DNA of 64,000 nt. Origin: Alternaria dauci. Lineage: Eukaryota; Ascomycota; Dothideomycetes; Pleosporales; Pleosporaceae. How positions within the stretch are numbered: the first letter of the stretch is position 1; every line of letters begins with the position of its first letter. The position numbers were made by a program, and so were the translations under genes. Location of the stretch: contig NC_091280.1 of NCBI RefSeq assembly GCF_042100115.1, positions 2,046,001 through 2,110,000 of the forward strand, written 5' to 3'. The notes beneath the pieces were generated by a model that did no database searches, was not told where the DNA came from, and saw nothing but the letters and a program-made list of their open reading frames with translations. This document shows positions 21,539 through 32,236 of the stretch, in pieces.

Positions 21539-22636
21539 ATGAGCGCATCCACCAACACAGCCGCAGCCCCTCAGCAGCAGCCCAACAACCCGCCCGCTTC
21601 CGTCGCGACCGCATCGAGCGAGACCAAGGCTGCTGACGATGGCAGCCTCCTGAGCAAGGGGAAGAAGCTCTTTGGCCTGGGCAAGAAGAAGGACAGCGCG
21701 GCTGGCAAACAGCCAACAGAGACTGCAACGACGACCAAGACGGCGACGGCGACGACAACCGCGCCAGCATTGCTGCCCTCGCCTCCAATGTCACCGCCCG
21801 AGCAACGAGTGTCACCGCGGGGCAGCCCGCGCATGCTGCCAATCGGCGCATCCCCTAGTCGTCGCATCCGCTCCAACTCGCCTGGTCTGCACAGTCCAGC
21901 ATCGTCGCTCATTTTCGAGCGCAACGTACAAGAGCCCGAGCCGTCGGTCGACGTGCCCGCGCACATCAAGACGGAAGACCACATACCACCGGCGCTGGAT
22001 GCGACGTCCCTGGCCATTACAGACAGCCATCTCAACCCCGATGAGGTGGAGATTATCACACACACGGCGCATCAGCCAGCCGCAGTCGCCGTCGCGAGCA
22101 GTATAACCGACGCGATGCACTCGCCGCCTCTGCCTCAGGCAGAGTCTCTGGCTTCTAGCCATGCCGAAGTGGCAGAGACGGCGCCTGGGTACGGTTCACT
22201 GGACACGGCGGATCCACGTCGCTTGAGCTTCATTTCATTCGCAGACGTGGTGCAGGCAGAACACGTCGAGCACGACAGGCAGGAAGTCTTGGGCGCCACG
22301 TCCACCGAGGCTCTGCAGTTTATGAGCCTGTCATCGACGGCGAACCGATCGACCTCGCCCGTGAGGTCTGCCGCGTCTTCGCCCCCAACGACAAGTGGAG
22401 CAGCGTCGCCCAAGCACGCGGATTTGGCGCGCACGCGGTCACCGGCGAGTCCTACATCGCCCATAGTCCTCGGCAGCCCCAGCCCAGTGTCGGGCGAGGA
22501 GCTGCCGGTTCAGATTGAAACGATGCGACAAGCACTGCGCAAGACACACTCGGGCGATCTCAGCGGCGTGCGCTCGCAGCCGTTGAGCGCCGCGAGTGTG
22601 GAGGAGAGTGCGGCTGATAAACCGCCGTTCAAGTGA
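21539..22636 (+). CDS. disordered Ser/Pro/Ala-rich conserved-type protein
   Basis: A single-exon frame of 365 residues with context ACG-ATGAGC. Composition is dominated by Ser, Pro, Thr and Ala, with many SP and TP sites (LLPSPPMSPPEQRVSPRGSP, NSPGLHSPASS, RSPASPTSPIVLGSPSP) that could be phosphorylated by proline-directed kinases. A basic patch, SKGKKLFGLGKKKD, lies near residues 39-52. The only segment that looks structured and constrained is RRLSFISFADVVQAEHVEH (about 226-244), followed by EALQFMSLSS. A second candidate is ELPVQIETMRQALRKTHSGDLSG near the C-terminus. No catalytic domain, leader or transmembrane span. I do not recognise the function; the pattern fits a scaffold or regulatory protein. 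Confidence 0.7.
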   Translation: MSASTNTAAAPQQQPNNPPASVATASSETKAADDGSLLSKGKKLFGLGKKKDSAAGKQPTETATTTKTATATTTAPALLPSPPMSPPEQRVSPRGSPRMLPIGASPSRRIRSNSPGLHSPASSLIFERNVQEPEPSVDVPAHIKTEDHIPPALDATSLAITDSHLNPDEVEIITHTAHQPAAVAVASSITDAMHSPPLPQAESLASSHAEVAETAPGYGSLDTADPRRLSFISFADVVQAEHVEHDRQEVLGATSTEALQFMSLSSTANRSTSPVRSAASSPPTTSGAASPKHADLARTRSPASPTSPIVLGSPSPVSGEELPVQIETMRQALRKTHSGDLSGVRSQPLSAASVEESAADKPPFK

Positions 22637-23253
22637 GGTTGCGGAGAAATTGCGCATGAATGAATGCAGTGAAACGATGTTGTTAATTTCATTTTGGACA
22701 ATGTTGGGAGCTTGGGCTGCAGCGTTCAGGGCAGGCAGCAGGGGGGGTTATTGTTTGGCCAGATATCCATGTGCGATGGGGACATGTTTTTGCTAGCAGT
22801 TTTCTTGGATACCAATGCGATTATGTGATTGTACTATAGGGCATGTTGAGTGGTGTGCTAGGCGTGAGATAGACGAGGGGGCAGCGAGGCACAAGAGGCG
22901 TCAGCTGGGAGGGAGGCATTTTGTGTAGATGCCGGGGGCCAGGGCGGCGGCTTTGGCGATGTAGCAATGGACATGTCAGCGCCAAGGCCGGCCGTGTGCT
23001 AGTCGAGGGCGTGGTGGGTGCCATGGCATGCTGGCTCGCTAGGGCTGGCGGTGGGCCTCTGACTACCTAACGACCGACCATTTTGCCCGCGCAACGAGGC
23101 ATGCGATGCGCCACACGGAACCGACACGCAGTCTCGCAGCGCCCCCGACGGTTGTCCGCGACCTAGACGAAGCGCAACGGCTACCTGCTGCAAGAGCTGG
23201 GCCGCCTGCCGAGTGTCAATGAGCAGCACAAGACACAGCAGCGGTCCGCATCC
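22637..23253. other. intergenic between tandem plus-strand genes
   Basis: 3' flank of the Ser/Pro-rich gene and promoter or 5' UTR of the RasGAP gene. Long antisense frames here are a by-product of high GC content. Confidence 0.5.
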
Positions 23254-26200
23254 ATGGACCAGCAGAGAAGGAACAGGAGGGAGGTGAGTGCGTCCGAGGC
23301 CGCACACGGTGTCTCTGCGTACGGCGGCAGTAGCAGCAATATCAGCAATATCAATGCCAACAATGTAAATGTCCACGAGCGAGCCCGGGACGAGTACCGC
23401 AAGCAGCCCCAGACGATACGCACCGTCACCCCCGACGACACGCCGACGACGACCTCGACATCCACGGCCACGGCCACGACCGCGACGATTCCCGAAGACG
23501 GCTACCCCAGCCAGACGTTCCAGTCCCCGCCCAACAGCCCCCGCTCCCACAACAGCCAGCTCTCGCAGCGCGGCGGCGGCGGCAGCAGCAGCAACCACAA
23601 CCCGCGGGCCTATGTCGCCCGCGCATCGAGCGACTCCGAGTACCGCAATGCGCGCGAGCACACGCGCCCACGCACCCGCACCCTCGAGGAGAGGAGCACC
23701 CGCGAGCGCTCGCCCTCGAGCGTCTTTGGCACGGGCCGCCACCGCCTCGGCTCCGTCGCCAGCTCCCAGAGCAACTACCAGAGCCTCGAGGAGTCGGTCG
23801 TCACTTCCATCGGCCACATCTCCACCATCTCCCCTCCCCAGCAGCTGCCCCCGCCCCGCACCTCGAGCACAAACAGCCGCAGTCGCCTCTCCAAGCAGCA
23901 GCAGCAGGAGCAGCAGCGAGAGCAGCAGCGGCTGCAACACCAACAGGCCCACCGCTCCCCCTCGCCCGTCCTCTCCCCCTCCAATGTGCCGCCCGACTCG
24001 TGGGTGTCGCCCGTCCCGGCGTCGGATGCCAAGAAGCTCAAGGCCCTCATGCGCTCGACCTGCGGCAAGATGCAGGGTCTCTTGGCCTTCCGCAGGGGCG
24101 AGCCGAATCCCTGGGGCCTGTCGTACTGCTACATCAACGACGAGGCCGGCAGCCTGGTCTACGAGCCCAAGAACGACACATCCTACACCCGCACCCTGAT
24201 ACCCGACCTGCGTGGCTGCCATGTCAAGAGCGCATACGACGGCGAGGCCTACACGGCATACATCCATGTCCTCGTCCACAATTCGAAACTCGAGGTCCAT
24301 CTGCGCCCGCCCACACAGGAAGAGTTTGACTCGTGGTTTGCCGCCCTGCTGTGCTGGTCGCCCATGCGGCCAAAGGGCATACAGAACAGGATGGCCAAGC
24401 CCCAGGCACCCGTCATGATCGAGCGCCGCCTCCCCGACAGCAGGCGCCACTCCGAGGTGTCGCTGCTCAAAGACTCGCCCAAGAAGGAAGCGCCCATTAT
24501 CAAAGTGGGCAAGATGATATACTGGGACACGAGTGTGACGTACAGCAACACAGGCACGCCCAAAAGCACTGGTGCTGGCGGGCGGCCACAGGCCTACAGA
24601 GTCCAGAGCCACGGCTCGCGTCGCTGGCGCAGAGTCTCATGCACGCTCCGTGAAAACGGAGAGCTCAAGCTCTACTCCGACACTGATGTTACCCTAGTCT
24701 CTACCGTTCAGCTTTCCCAGCTTTCCCGATGCGCCGTTCAACGATTGGATCCCTCTGTTTTGGATAACGAATTTTGCATTGCCATATATCCCCAGTACAC
24801 CGCTGCTTCATCTCCTGCGCTAACAATCCTACGACCCATATTCCTATCGCTAGAGTCACGAGTCCTGTACGAGGTTTGGATAGTCCTGCTGCGGGCTTTT
24901 ACTGTTCCACAACTATACGGCCCAAAGTCGGAGAGCGCCATGACCGACGATGGCACGCTGTCACCGTCTTTTGGCACCCAAGACATGTTCCGCATGGAGA
25001 AGTCGTTGTTCGTGAGGGTCATCGAAGCAAAACTGATTCCGCCTGTAAGCCCCAAGGTCGCCGATAGCAATGGGCAAACCCCGATAAGACCCTCGTCATC
25101 CGCCACGGCCAATCCGGGTGGATATCTCGTCGAGGTACTGTTAGATGGAGAGACGCGTTCGCGGACCATGGTCAAAAACGAGGGCAACAACCCTTTCTGG
25201 AGAGAGGAATTTGAGTTTCTGGACCTGCCTGCTCTACACACCGCCTCCCTGCTACTGAAGAAGCGACCGCCAAGCTACAACCGCACCGACAAGAGCGGGT
25301 TTGAGGCGACCAACTCCGATCCATATGTTTCCGAGGGCGGGTACGCCGGAATCTCTTTCGACCAGACCATAGGGAAGACTGACATCTACCTGGACGATCT
25401 CGGCCCGAACCAGGAGATGGAGAAGTGGTGGCCGCTCATCAACATGTATGGAAATAGCGTCGGCGAGGTACTGGTCAAAGTCAGCAGCGAGGAGTGTGCC
25501 ATCCTCATGGCTCGCGACTACTACCCACTCTCCGAGCTTCTCCACCGGTTTTCCAACGGAATAACACTTCAGATTGCCCAGATGATTCCGAACGAGCTCA
25601 GGAGATTGTCCGAATACCTGCTGAACATCTTCCAAGTGTCCGGAGCCGCTGGCGAGTGGATATGCGCGCTTGTTGAGGAAGAGATTGATGGCACACTGAA
25701 AGAGTCACCTGCGAGCCGCTTACGATTCAGCAAGCGACTGGGATCAAGTGAATCCAACGAATCCTCGTTGGCCAACCAGTTTGGTTCTGCAAGCGATCGC
25801 GAGCTCTTCGTTCGAGACATGGGGAACAACGCCAAACTGGAGGCCAACCTACTTTTCCGTGGCAACACTCTGCTTACCAAGTCCTTGGACCTGCACATGA
25901 AGCGTCTTGGCAAAGAGTACCTAGAGGAGACGCTGAGCGAGAAACTGAGAGAGATCAACACCAAGGATCCTGATTGTGAGGTCGATCCGAACAAGGTGAC
26001 CTCGCAACACGAAATGGAGCGGAACTGGAGGCGGCTGATCAACTGCACCGAGGAAGTCTGGCGAGCCATCTACAACTCCGTGTCGCGGTGCCCGCAAGAA
26101 CTGAGGTTGATCTTCAGACACATTAGAGCGTGTGCCGACGATCGGTACGGAGACTACCTACGGACGGTGCAGTACAGCAGTGTCTCTGGATTCCTGTTTT

Positions 26201-27787
26201 TGCGCTTCTTCGTTCCAGCCGTGCTGAACCCGAAACTCTTCGGCCTTCTGAAAGGTGCGCATTTCTCGTCTACATCACACTCCAGTGCTAACAACCTCTT
26301 TAGATCATCCCAAGGTCAAAGCTCGAAGAACATTCACTCTCATTGCAAAGTCTCTACAAGGTTTGGCAAACATGTCTTCGTTCGGCACCAAAGAAGCATG
26401 GATGGAGCCCATGAACACGTTTCTCACTTCGCACCGGCAAGAGTTCAAGAAGTATCTCGACGACATCTGCTCAATATCGACCACCTCGCAACCCGCACCG
26501 CCGATACCGCCCTCGTACAGTACCCCAATCGCCATTCTCCACAGACTGCCCCCGACATTCAAGGAAGGCTTCCCGTCACTTCCTTACCTCATCGACCATT
26601 CGCGCAATTTTGCGATGCTGGTCAACCTCTGGCTGGACAACACGCAGAAAAGTGCGCCTGATATTCAGGCTACCGACGGCGATCTCCTCCGTTTCCACAA
26701 CATCTGCCTATCTCTCAACGAGCGCACCAAGGACTGCCTGAACCGCGCCGAACCCGCTGAACGGCCGTCGTCGTCACTGAGTGTCAAGTGGGAAGAGCTA
26801 GTTGAGCAGCTACAAGGCGCGCAGATCGACACGTCTAGGGGTGCAGCAACGAGGAATCGTGGACCAATACTGGAAGAGGAGTTTGAGGATACCCCATTAT
26901 CTCCAAACAACGGCGATGTCGACTATTCATCCTCATCTACCAGCACACCCATCACAATGCAACCACCACCACGGGCACGGCATCAGCAAAACTCGAGCAT
27001 CTCCGCTTCTCAGAGCTCTCTAAAGAGCAACAGCTCGGCCACAATATCTTACACGAATCCATTTGCCAAGAAGCAATGGTCGGGTCAATATACACCAACA
27101 GGAAACGACTCGGTAAATGTCTCACAGTCCGCATCTGCTTCCGCAAGCGCATCTGCATCGGCAAACGAGGACACGCCTCCAGGGTCCAGCGACGGCCTTC
27201 ACATGGCACCCGCACCCTCGTATCCACAAGCCTTGACTACGACAACAACGACCACAATCTCTACATCCACATCTACCCAATCCTTCAACTACACTAACCC
27301 CAATTCCCACGTCAACCAACAACAGCGACCTGCTGCTGTATCCACAAACTCCCTCGTCGGAAGACCACCTCGCTCAGCCGGCGGTCAGAGCATGGAGGGC
27401 AGCGAAAGCGGCAGCATCGCAGAAGAGGAATACACAACGGCGCTCCCTGCCTTTTCCGAAAAGGCAACGAAAGAGAAGAAGGAACGCGGCTTCCGAGGCG
27501 TCCTCCCTTTCCAGCGAAAAGGCAAGCGCAAAGACAAGGACAAAGATAAGGACAGGGAGGATAAGAAGGACAGGAAAGAGGAAAAAGAGAATCGCAAAGA
27601 TAAAGGCAAAGACAAGGATCGTGACCGAGATCGGGAACGGAGTACAGAACGCGGAGTCAGCGCCTTGGGCCGAGAAGGTTATGTTGACTTTGGTAGCGTA
27701 CGAGGAAAGGGCCGTGATCGTGATGCTTATGGAAGAGGAGGAGGAGGAGAGGACCGTGAGAATCACCGCGACGACTCTGAGTTTTGA
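23254..27787 (+). CDS. PH-PH-C2-RasGAP protein (BUD2/SynGAP-like)
   Basis: Exons 23254-26254 and 26304-27787 encode 1494 residues; the 49-base intron joins GLLK to DHPKVKARRTF inside the RasGAP domain. The first 250 residues are disordered with a poly-Gln run. Two PH-like regions follow (about 257-375, ending EEFDSWFAALLCW, and about 416-550, with RWRRVSCTLRENGELKLYSD). A C2 domain spans about 578-745 (LFVRVIEAKLIPP, NPFWREEFEFLDLP, GEVLVKVSSEE). The RasGAP domain covers about 780-1090: LLFRGNTLLTKSLDLHMKRLG contains the arginine finger (about Arg869), and GFLFLRFFVPAVLNPKL is the hallmark FLR block. The C-terminal 400 residues are Ser/Thr-rich and end in a Lys/Asp/Arg-rich charged repeat. 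It should accelerate GTP hydrolysis on a Ras or Rsr1-type GTPase at the membrane, affecting polarity or signalling; which GTPase is inference. Confidence 0.92.
27517..27650 (+). repeat. purine-rich low-complexity tract encoding Lys/Asp/Arg/Glu repeats
   Basis: Near-uninterrupted AAGGACAAAGA-type repeats encode KDKDKDKDRED and KGKDKDRDRDRER. This lies in the tail of the RasGAP protein. The reading frame stays open throughout. Confidence 0.7.
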
Positions 27788-28669
27788 CTACATGGCTGGT
27801 TTACTGGAGGTGATAGTCCGAGGACGCTGGCCAGGCGGGAGATTAAGAGGAGAAAGAGTGCAGGAGAGCTATTGGACAAGGCGAGTCCGTCGTGAACGAA
27901 AGGTGTCCTATGTAACATTCTTGCTAGAGATGATGGACTCTTTTTTTTCTTTCTATCTCTCTCTGTCTCTCTCTCTCTCTTCCTAGATGGGCAAAAAAGC
28001 TTGTACGAAAAGCTCAAATGCTTGGTGTGGTATACTTCCAACAAGCTTGGATGTTCTTCTTTTCTTTTCTTTTTTCTTATAAAAAGCTTTGTACTACTAC
28101 ACACGTGTAGCCATTTTCTTCTCTGGGGGGTGTGGCTAGGAGTGAAAGTTGGCAAAGCTTGTTGTATATGCATGCATTTTAAGGTGGCTGGTTTTGCTGC
28201 ACGATTTGATGGTCTTGTTATCTTTTTTTCCTTTTTCTTGCCATGGCGCGTTAGAGCGATGACACCGGTTTTGGTTGCTTTTTTTTCTTCGGGGGGCAAA
28301 ACGGGGTGGGTGGTGGTGATGTGGTGATGTGGGAAAGCAGGGAGGCGGGCCAACGTTTGCTTTGAATAGGTAGGCACTGTTTTTGTTGTTGTTGTTTGAG
28401 TTTTTTAAGTATAGAGCATTTGCAGTTTTGGTTTTACGCATAGATATCAAATGTTGATCGCTTGGCACTAAAGTATACTCTGTTTGCAATGACTGAAGAT
28501 TTGTATGAAGCGTTGTTTGTTTACTAAAATAGTATTATAGTCATAGACAAGTAGGTAGGTATACTGGTATCTGTCATGCTTTCCATCTCCTACTTCCACA
28601 CCCCAATCTCCTCACACACCCAAGCGCACCCTCCATACTCCAAAAGTCGCCAACGCACACTCCTCCGAC
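27788..28669. other. convergent 3' intergenic region with pyrimidine tract
   Basis: 3' UTRs of two convergent genes. A strong T- and CT-rich tract (27940-27985, with repeated TCTC) and T-rich runs at 28050-28080 and 28220-28290 are present. The long minus-strand frame across it is low-complexity, not a gene. Confidence 0.5.
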
Positions 28670-29949
28670 TTAGTCAAAGTTGAAAGCATTCTTGTAAACC
28701 TTCTTCTCCTTCTCCTTCCTCGCCTGCACCCTCTTCTTGACTACATCCAACTCCTTGACAATCGCCGCATCGCCCGGCGCATACTTGGCCGCCTCGTGCA
28801 AGTCCGCCAGCGCCTCGTCCTCGTTCTTCTTGCCCGCTTTAGCCTGTGCCCGTCTGAAATACGCCTTGGCCTTGTCTTTATCCGTGATGCCCTCGATATC
28901 CAGTGCCTTTGTCGCATTCTCCGCCGCATCACCAAACTGGCCGAGCTTGTTTTGGAGCAGCGCAGAGTTACTGTAGAGCGAGATCTTCAGTGCATTAAGT
29001 TTAGGCCAGAGGTCTGCTGGGTCGTCGTCAAGAGGAGCAGGGTATTCATGAAGGTAGCGAATGCCCTTTTGGTATTTTGTGATACCGAGTTTGAGATCAC
29101 CCTTTTTGAAGGCCTCGTTGCCCATATCCTTTAGCTTTGTCGCGATTTCTAGAATCTCCTCGCCTTTCCATTCGTCGTCTGCGTTCGCTTTCTGGTCTTC
29201 GGGGAAGTCCTCGTACGGGTCGCCGGTTGCGTCGGAGACCTTCTCGGTGGCTTTGTCGTAGTCTTCACCAGTCAGTTCACCGCAGTCGATGATGGTGGCG
29301 TCCTGCCAAGGCTTGTCGCCGCTCTGTGTCTTGAGGTTCTCAATCTGACGGACAATGCTCTTGCCGTTGATTACCTCGCCGAAGACAACGTGCTTCTTGT
29401 CCAGATGCGGCGTAGGCACTGTGGTGACGAAGAACTGGGAGCCGTTGGTTCCTGGACCGGCGTTGGCCATGCTCAGCAGGAACGGCTTGTCGTGCACTTT
29501 TTCAAAGTTCTCGTCCTCGAACTTTTCGCCATATATGCTTTCTCCGCCTGTGCCGTTGCCCTGTGTGAAATCACCACCTTGGATCATGAAGCCCTTGATG
29601 ACGCGGTGGAAGCTCGAGTTCTTGTAGTGCAGAGGTTTGCCGGACGCGCCTTCGCCTTTCTCGCCGGTACATAGTGCGCGGAAGTTTTCGGCGGTTTTGG
29701 GGACAATGTCGCTGTACTGTGTACACTGTTAGTGGCGTGTTCAAGCTGGTTGGATTGCGCGGGTTTGTGCAACAAGTTGGGTGACGTACGAGCTCAAAGG
29801 CAACGCGGCCAGCTTTGACGCCGCCAATGGCAATGTCGAAGAAGACGCGAGGGCGCTCTGGATATTGTTAGTACACTTCCCAATCTTCTCTGCGTCATTG
29901 AAGCTCACTTCTGAGCTTCACATGGAAGGTACTTACTAGTGTCAGCCAT
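28670..29949 (-). CDS. CPR6: Cyp40-type peptidyl-prolyl isomerase (cyclophilin-TPR)
   Basis: Three exons (29937-29949, 29790-29857, 28670-29716) encode 375 residues, the normal Cyp40 length. The first exon is only 13 bases (MADT plus one base), joining to [13 protein letters not shown]. The cyclophilin domain (1-175) has the catalytic core [25 protein letters not shown] (Arg in FHR), [20 protein letters not shown] and [13 protein letters not shown]. In the position of the CypA tryptophan this protein has His ([11 protein letters not shown]), as in other Cyp40s, which weakens cyclosporin binding. The C-terminal half holds TPR helices ([51 protein letters not shown]) that dock on the Hsp90 MEEVD tail. 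It acts as an Hsp90 co-chaperone in the cytosol. Confidence 0.96.
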
Positions 29950-30730
29950 GGTCGCTAATTCGCCGTGATTTTATGTCGGGATCTCGAAGTGGTATGAACG
30001 AAAGACAACACTGGAGCTGTGGGTAGATTTGCAAGTGCTGGAGTTTATGTGCAAGGCTGAAGAAAAGCACGGTGACGGTAAGCTGTCCAGAACTTTCTAT
30101 GAAGCTACAAACAACACCTTCATGCCGCGCCAAGCCCGCATCTACACACCGATACGACGTTTCGGAAGCCGGGATCGGGTTGACCGCAGTTTCCAAATTT
30201 CCGACCACAGCTGATCTTCTTGTTATTCTAGTAGCAGCGTGCAAACACTGCTCACAGTCCTTCTTTGACGCTTGTTGCATCTTGTAAACATTGACGCGAT
30301 GCTCGCGATGAGGGGCAATGCGGGGCAATGCCCGGGCTGTACGGCAAGCTTCAACACTAAACTTCGCGAACATTACCCAAACGATCAAGTACTGCCATAT
30401 TACAAACGATGTATCATTATACTCAGAGGCTCATTTTTGTCAAGTGGTATCCTAGCTATGCTGCACCCTACAAGGTACACAATACGTTTTGTACCCTATG
30501 TGGGTGTAACATACCGCATATACCTCTAAGACAAACTTGAATGTTACGCACAACTCTGTAGAAACGAGCTTCTTCGGTCCCGAATCTTTAGGCTCAAGTC
30601 TACCTCTTTCCCCACTGTAGTACGAATAAGAATAGGCCCAATAACGCCAGCCAGGTATCCACGCGCATGATAACAAAAAGCACTCGTGAATCAACACCAA
30701 CACCGATATGCTTTACCGCAGCTGACCACA
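29950..30730. other. intergenic between tandem minus-strand genes
   Basis: Upstream of Cyp40 and downstream of the IFRD gene. A small imperfect palindrome, GGTACACAATACGTTTTGTACC-like, lies near 30474-30495. No gene seen. Confidence 0.45.
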
Positions 30731-32236
30731 CTACCGCCTCGCAGACATGGAGAAAGGAAGAGCCGTCGAGACCATCTCATTCTGATCGTAATGGTATGTG
30801 AACCCGCCCTGCAGCGTCCGTCGCAGGGCGTTAAGCCTCTGCAACTTCCACCACTTGTCGATCCGGACTTCCACGTTCTTGTTTATTTTGACCTTCATTC
30901 TACCCGCCCCGTATGCCTTGCCAGTCTCCTCGTGCAGGGCCATTGAGTAGGCAGGGCCGCGACTAGGCTTCTCGACAGAGTTGCGAATGTCTGCAAAGGA
31001 AGAGTGTAGTGCCTTGCGGTCTTTCTTGGAGATGCGGCGCGTGGAGACGTTGGCGAGTTCGTCGAGCGTGTGGAGAAGCTGGTCTTGTCTTCGGTAGACG
31101 GTGTAGCGCTTCACTAATCGCTCGCCATTCGGAACGTGCTCTGGGTCGTCGGAATCTTCGCCTTCGGGTGTGTCCTCGTCTTCTTCTTGTGGGGTAAGAG
31201 ACTTTTCGTAGAGGAGTGCAATGTTCTCGCCTGCTGCGATCTGAACACCAGAGTCGGCGCTCTCAAGCTGCTCGACAAAAGCTTCCATTGCGGCTTCTGT
31301 TTCCTCCTCCAGGTCTTCGATCTCGGTCGCTAGCAGACCCCATTCTTCCAACGCAGCGATCACGACGTTGCCCTCGTCTTGCGCATCGATGGATGCGCCG
31401 TCCGATTCGACAATCTCAATGAACATGTTCATGATGTCCAAGATCTCACCGTCGCCGGCGCCAGCGAAGAAGGCAGTCGTGCCGAGCGTGTGGATCGCAT
31501 TGACTTTGATGGCAGTGGAAGAAGAAGACTGTATCGAGCGCTTGAGCTGATCGGCCACATCATCGTAGATGCTATCGGAGTCGATGGTCACGGCGGTGAC
31601 AGCCAGTGCTGGTGAGCGTTAGCGAAGTCTACTTGCTTTTGTGCGTGTCTCCTACCTTTGAGGGCTTCGACCACCTCGGCCTCTGTCGTCTCCTGCCTGA
31701 TGCTCTTAATCATGGACGAGACCAGTTCGCCCACGTGGCCCTCGACCTCATCCCTTGCATAGCGGGCCTTGAGTATATGCGCGTAGGCCTTTAGGCTTTC
31801 GGTGCGGCCCTCGGTGCTGCTGCGCTTGAGGTTGGTGATTTGCTCGATGCGCGTGTTGAGCTCGGCCTTCCACGCGTCTTCGGGTATGTTTACGTCTTCA
31901 CCGTTGAGGACGTCGTCGATGGATGCTGTGCTGTTGCACATGTCAGTATGTCCGTATGCCAAAGTCGCGAAGCGATGATGTCACCGGGGCAGTCGCAATG
32001 TGGGGAAAAATAAAAAGTTATGGGCGCGGTCAAACTCACCTCCAAGCAGTTCCGTCGCTGAAGTCGCCATCGTCTTCCGAGTCGTGTTCGTGTCGGGTGC
32101 GACTGGCAGCGCGTGACTGTGCTGGCGACCCGACTGCTGAGGTAGTCTTCGAGGCAGTTGTAGAGGCGACGCGCGAGCGGGCTTTGCGCGACATAGTCTT
32201 ATGGCTCTCGAGAGCCTGTTTCCGGAGGTCACGCAT
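30731..32236 (-). CDS. interferon-related developmental regulator (IFRD) family protein
   Basis: Exons 32040-32236, 31656-31930 and 30731-31608 encode 449 residues. Junctions read DGTAW-STASIDDVLNGED and EALK-ALAVTAVTIDSD. After a basic, Ser-rich N-terminus (MRDLRKQALESHKTMSRKAR) there is an acidic stretch (HEHDSEDDGDFSDG), then a helical-repeat region (DAWKAELNTRIEQITNLKR, RTESLKAYAHILKARYARDE, KVNAIHTLGTTAFFAGAGDG, AGENIALLYEKSL). The C-terminal IFRD_C block is clear: VEVRIDKWWKLQRLNALRR followed by LQGGFTYHYDQNEMVSTAL. The N-terminal RKQALESHKTMSRKA segment also matches the conserved start of eukaryotic members. In animals the family acts in transcription co-regulation, and IFRD2 binds inactive ribosomes; the fungal role is not established. 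Confidence 0.92.

Noticed and set aside
22999..24612. 537-codon minus-strand frame
   Set aside because: It is antisense to the GC-rich 5' half of the RasGAP gene and consists of Ala/Arg/Gly/Leu-rich low-complexity sequence.
27763..28377. 204-codon minus-strand frame
   Set aside because: It spans the pyrimidine-rich 3' UTR region and is low-complexity; no start context or domain.
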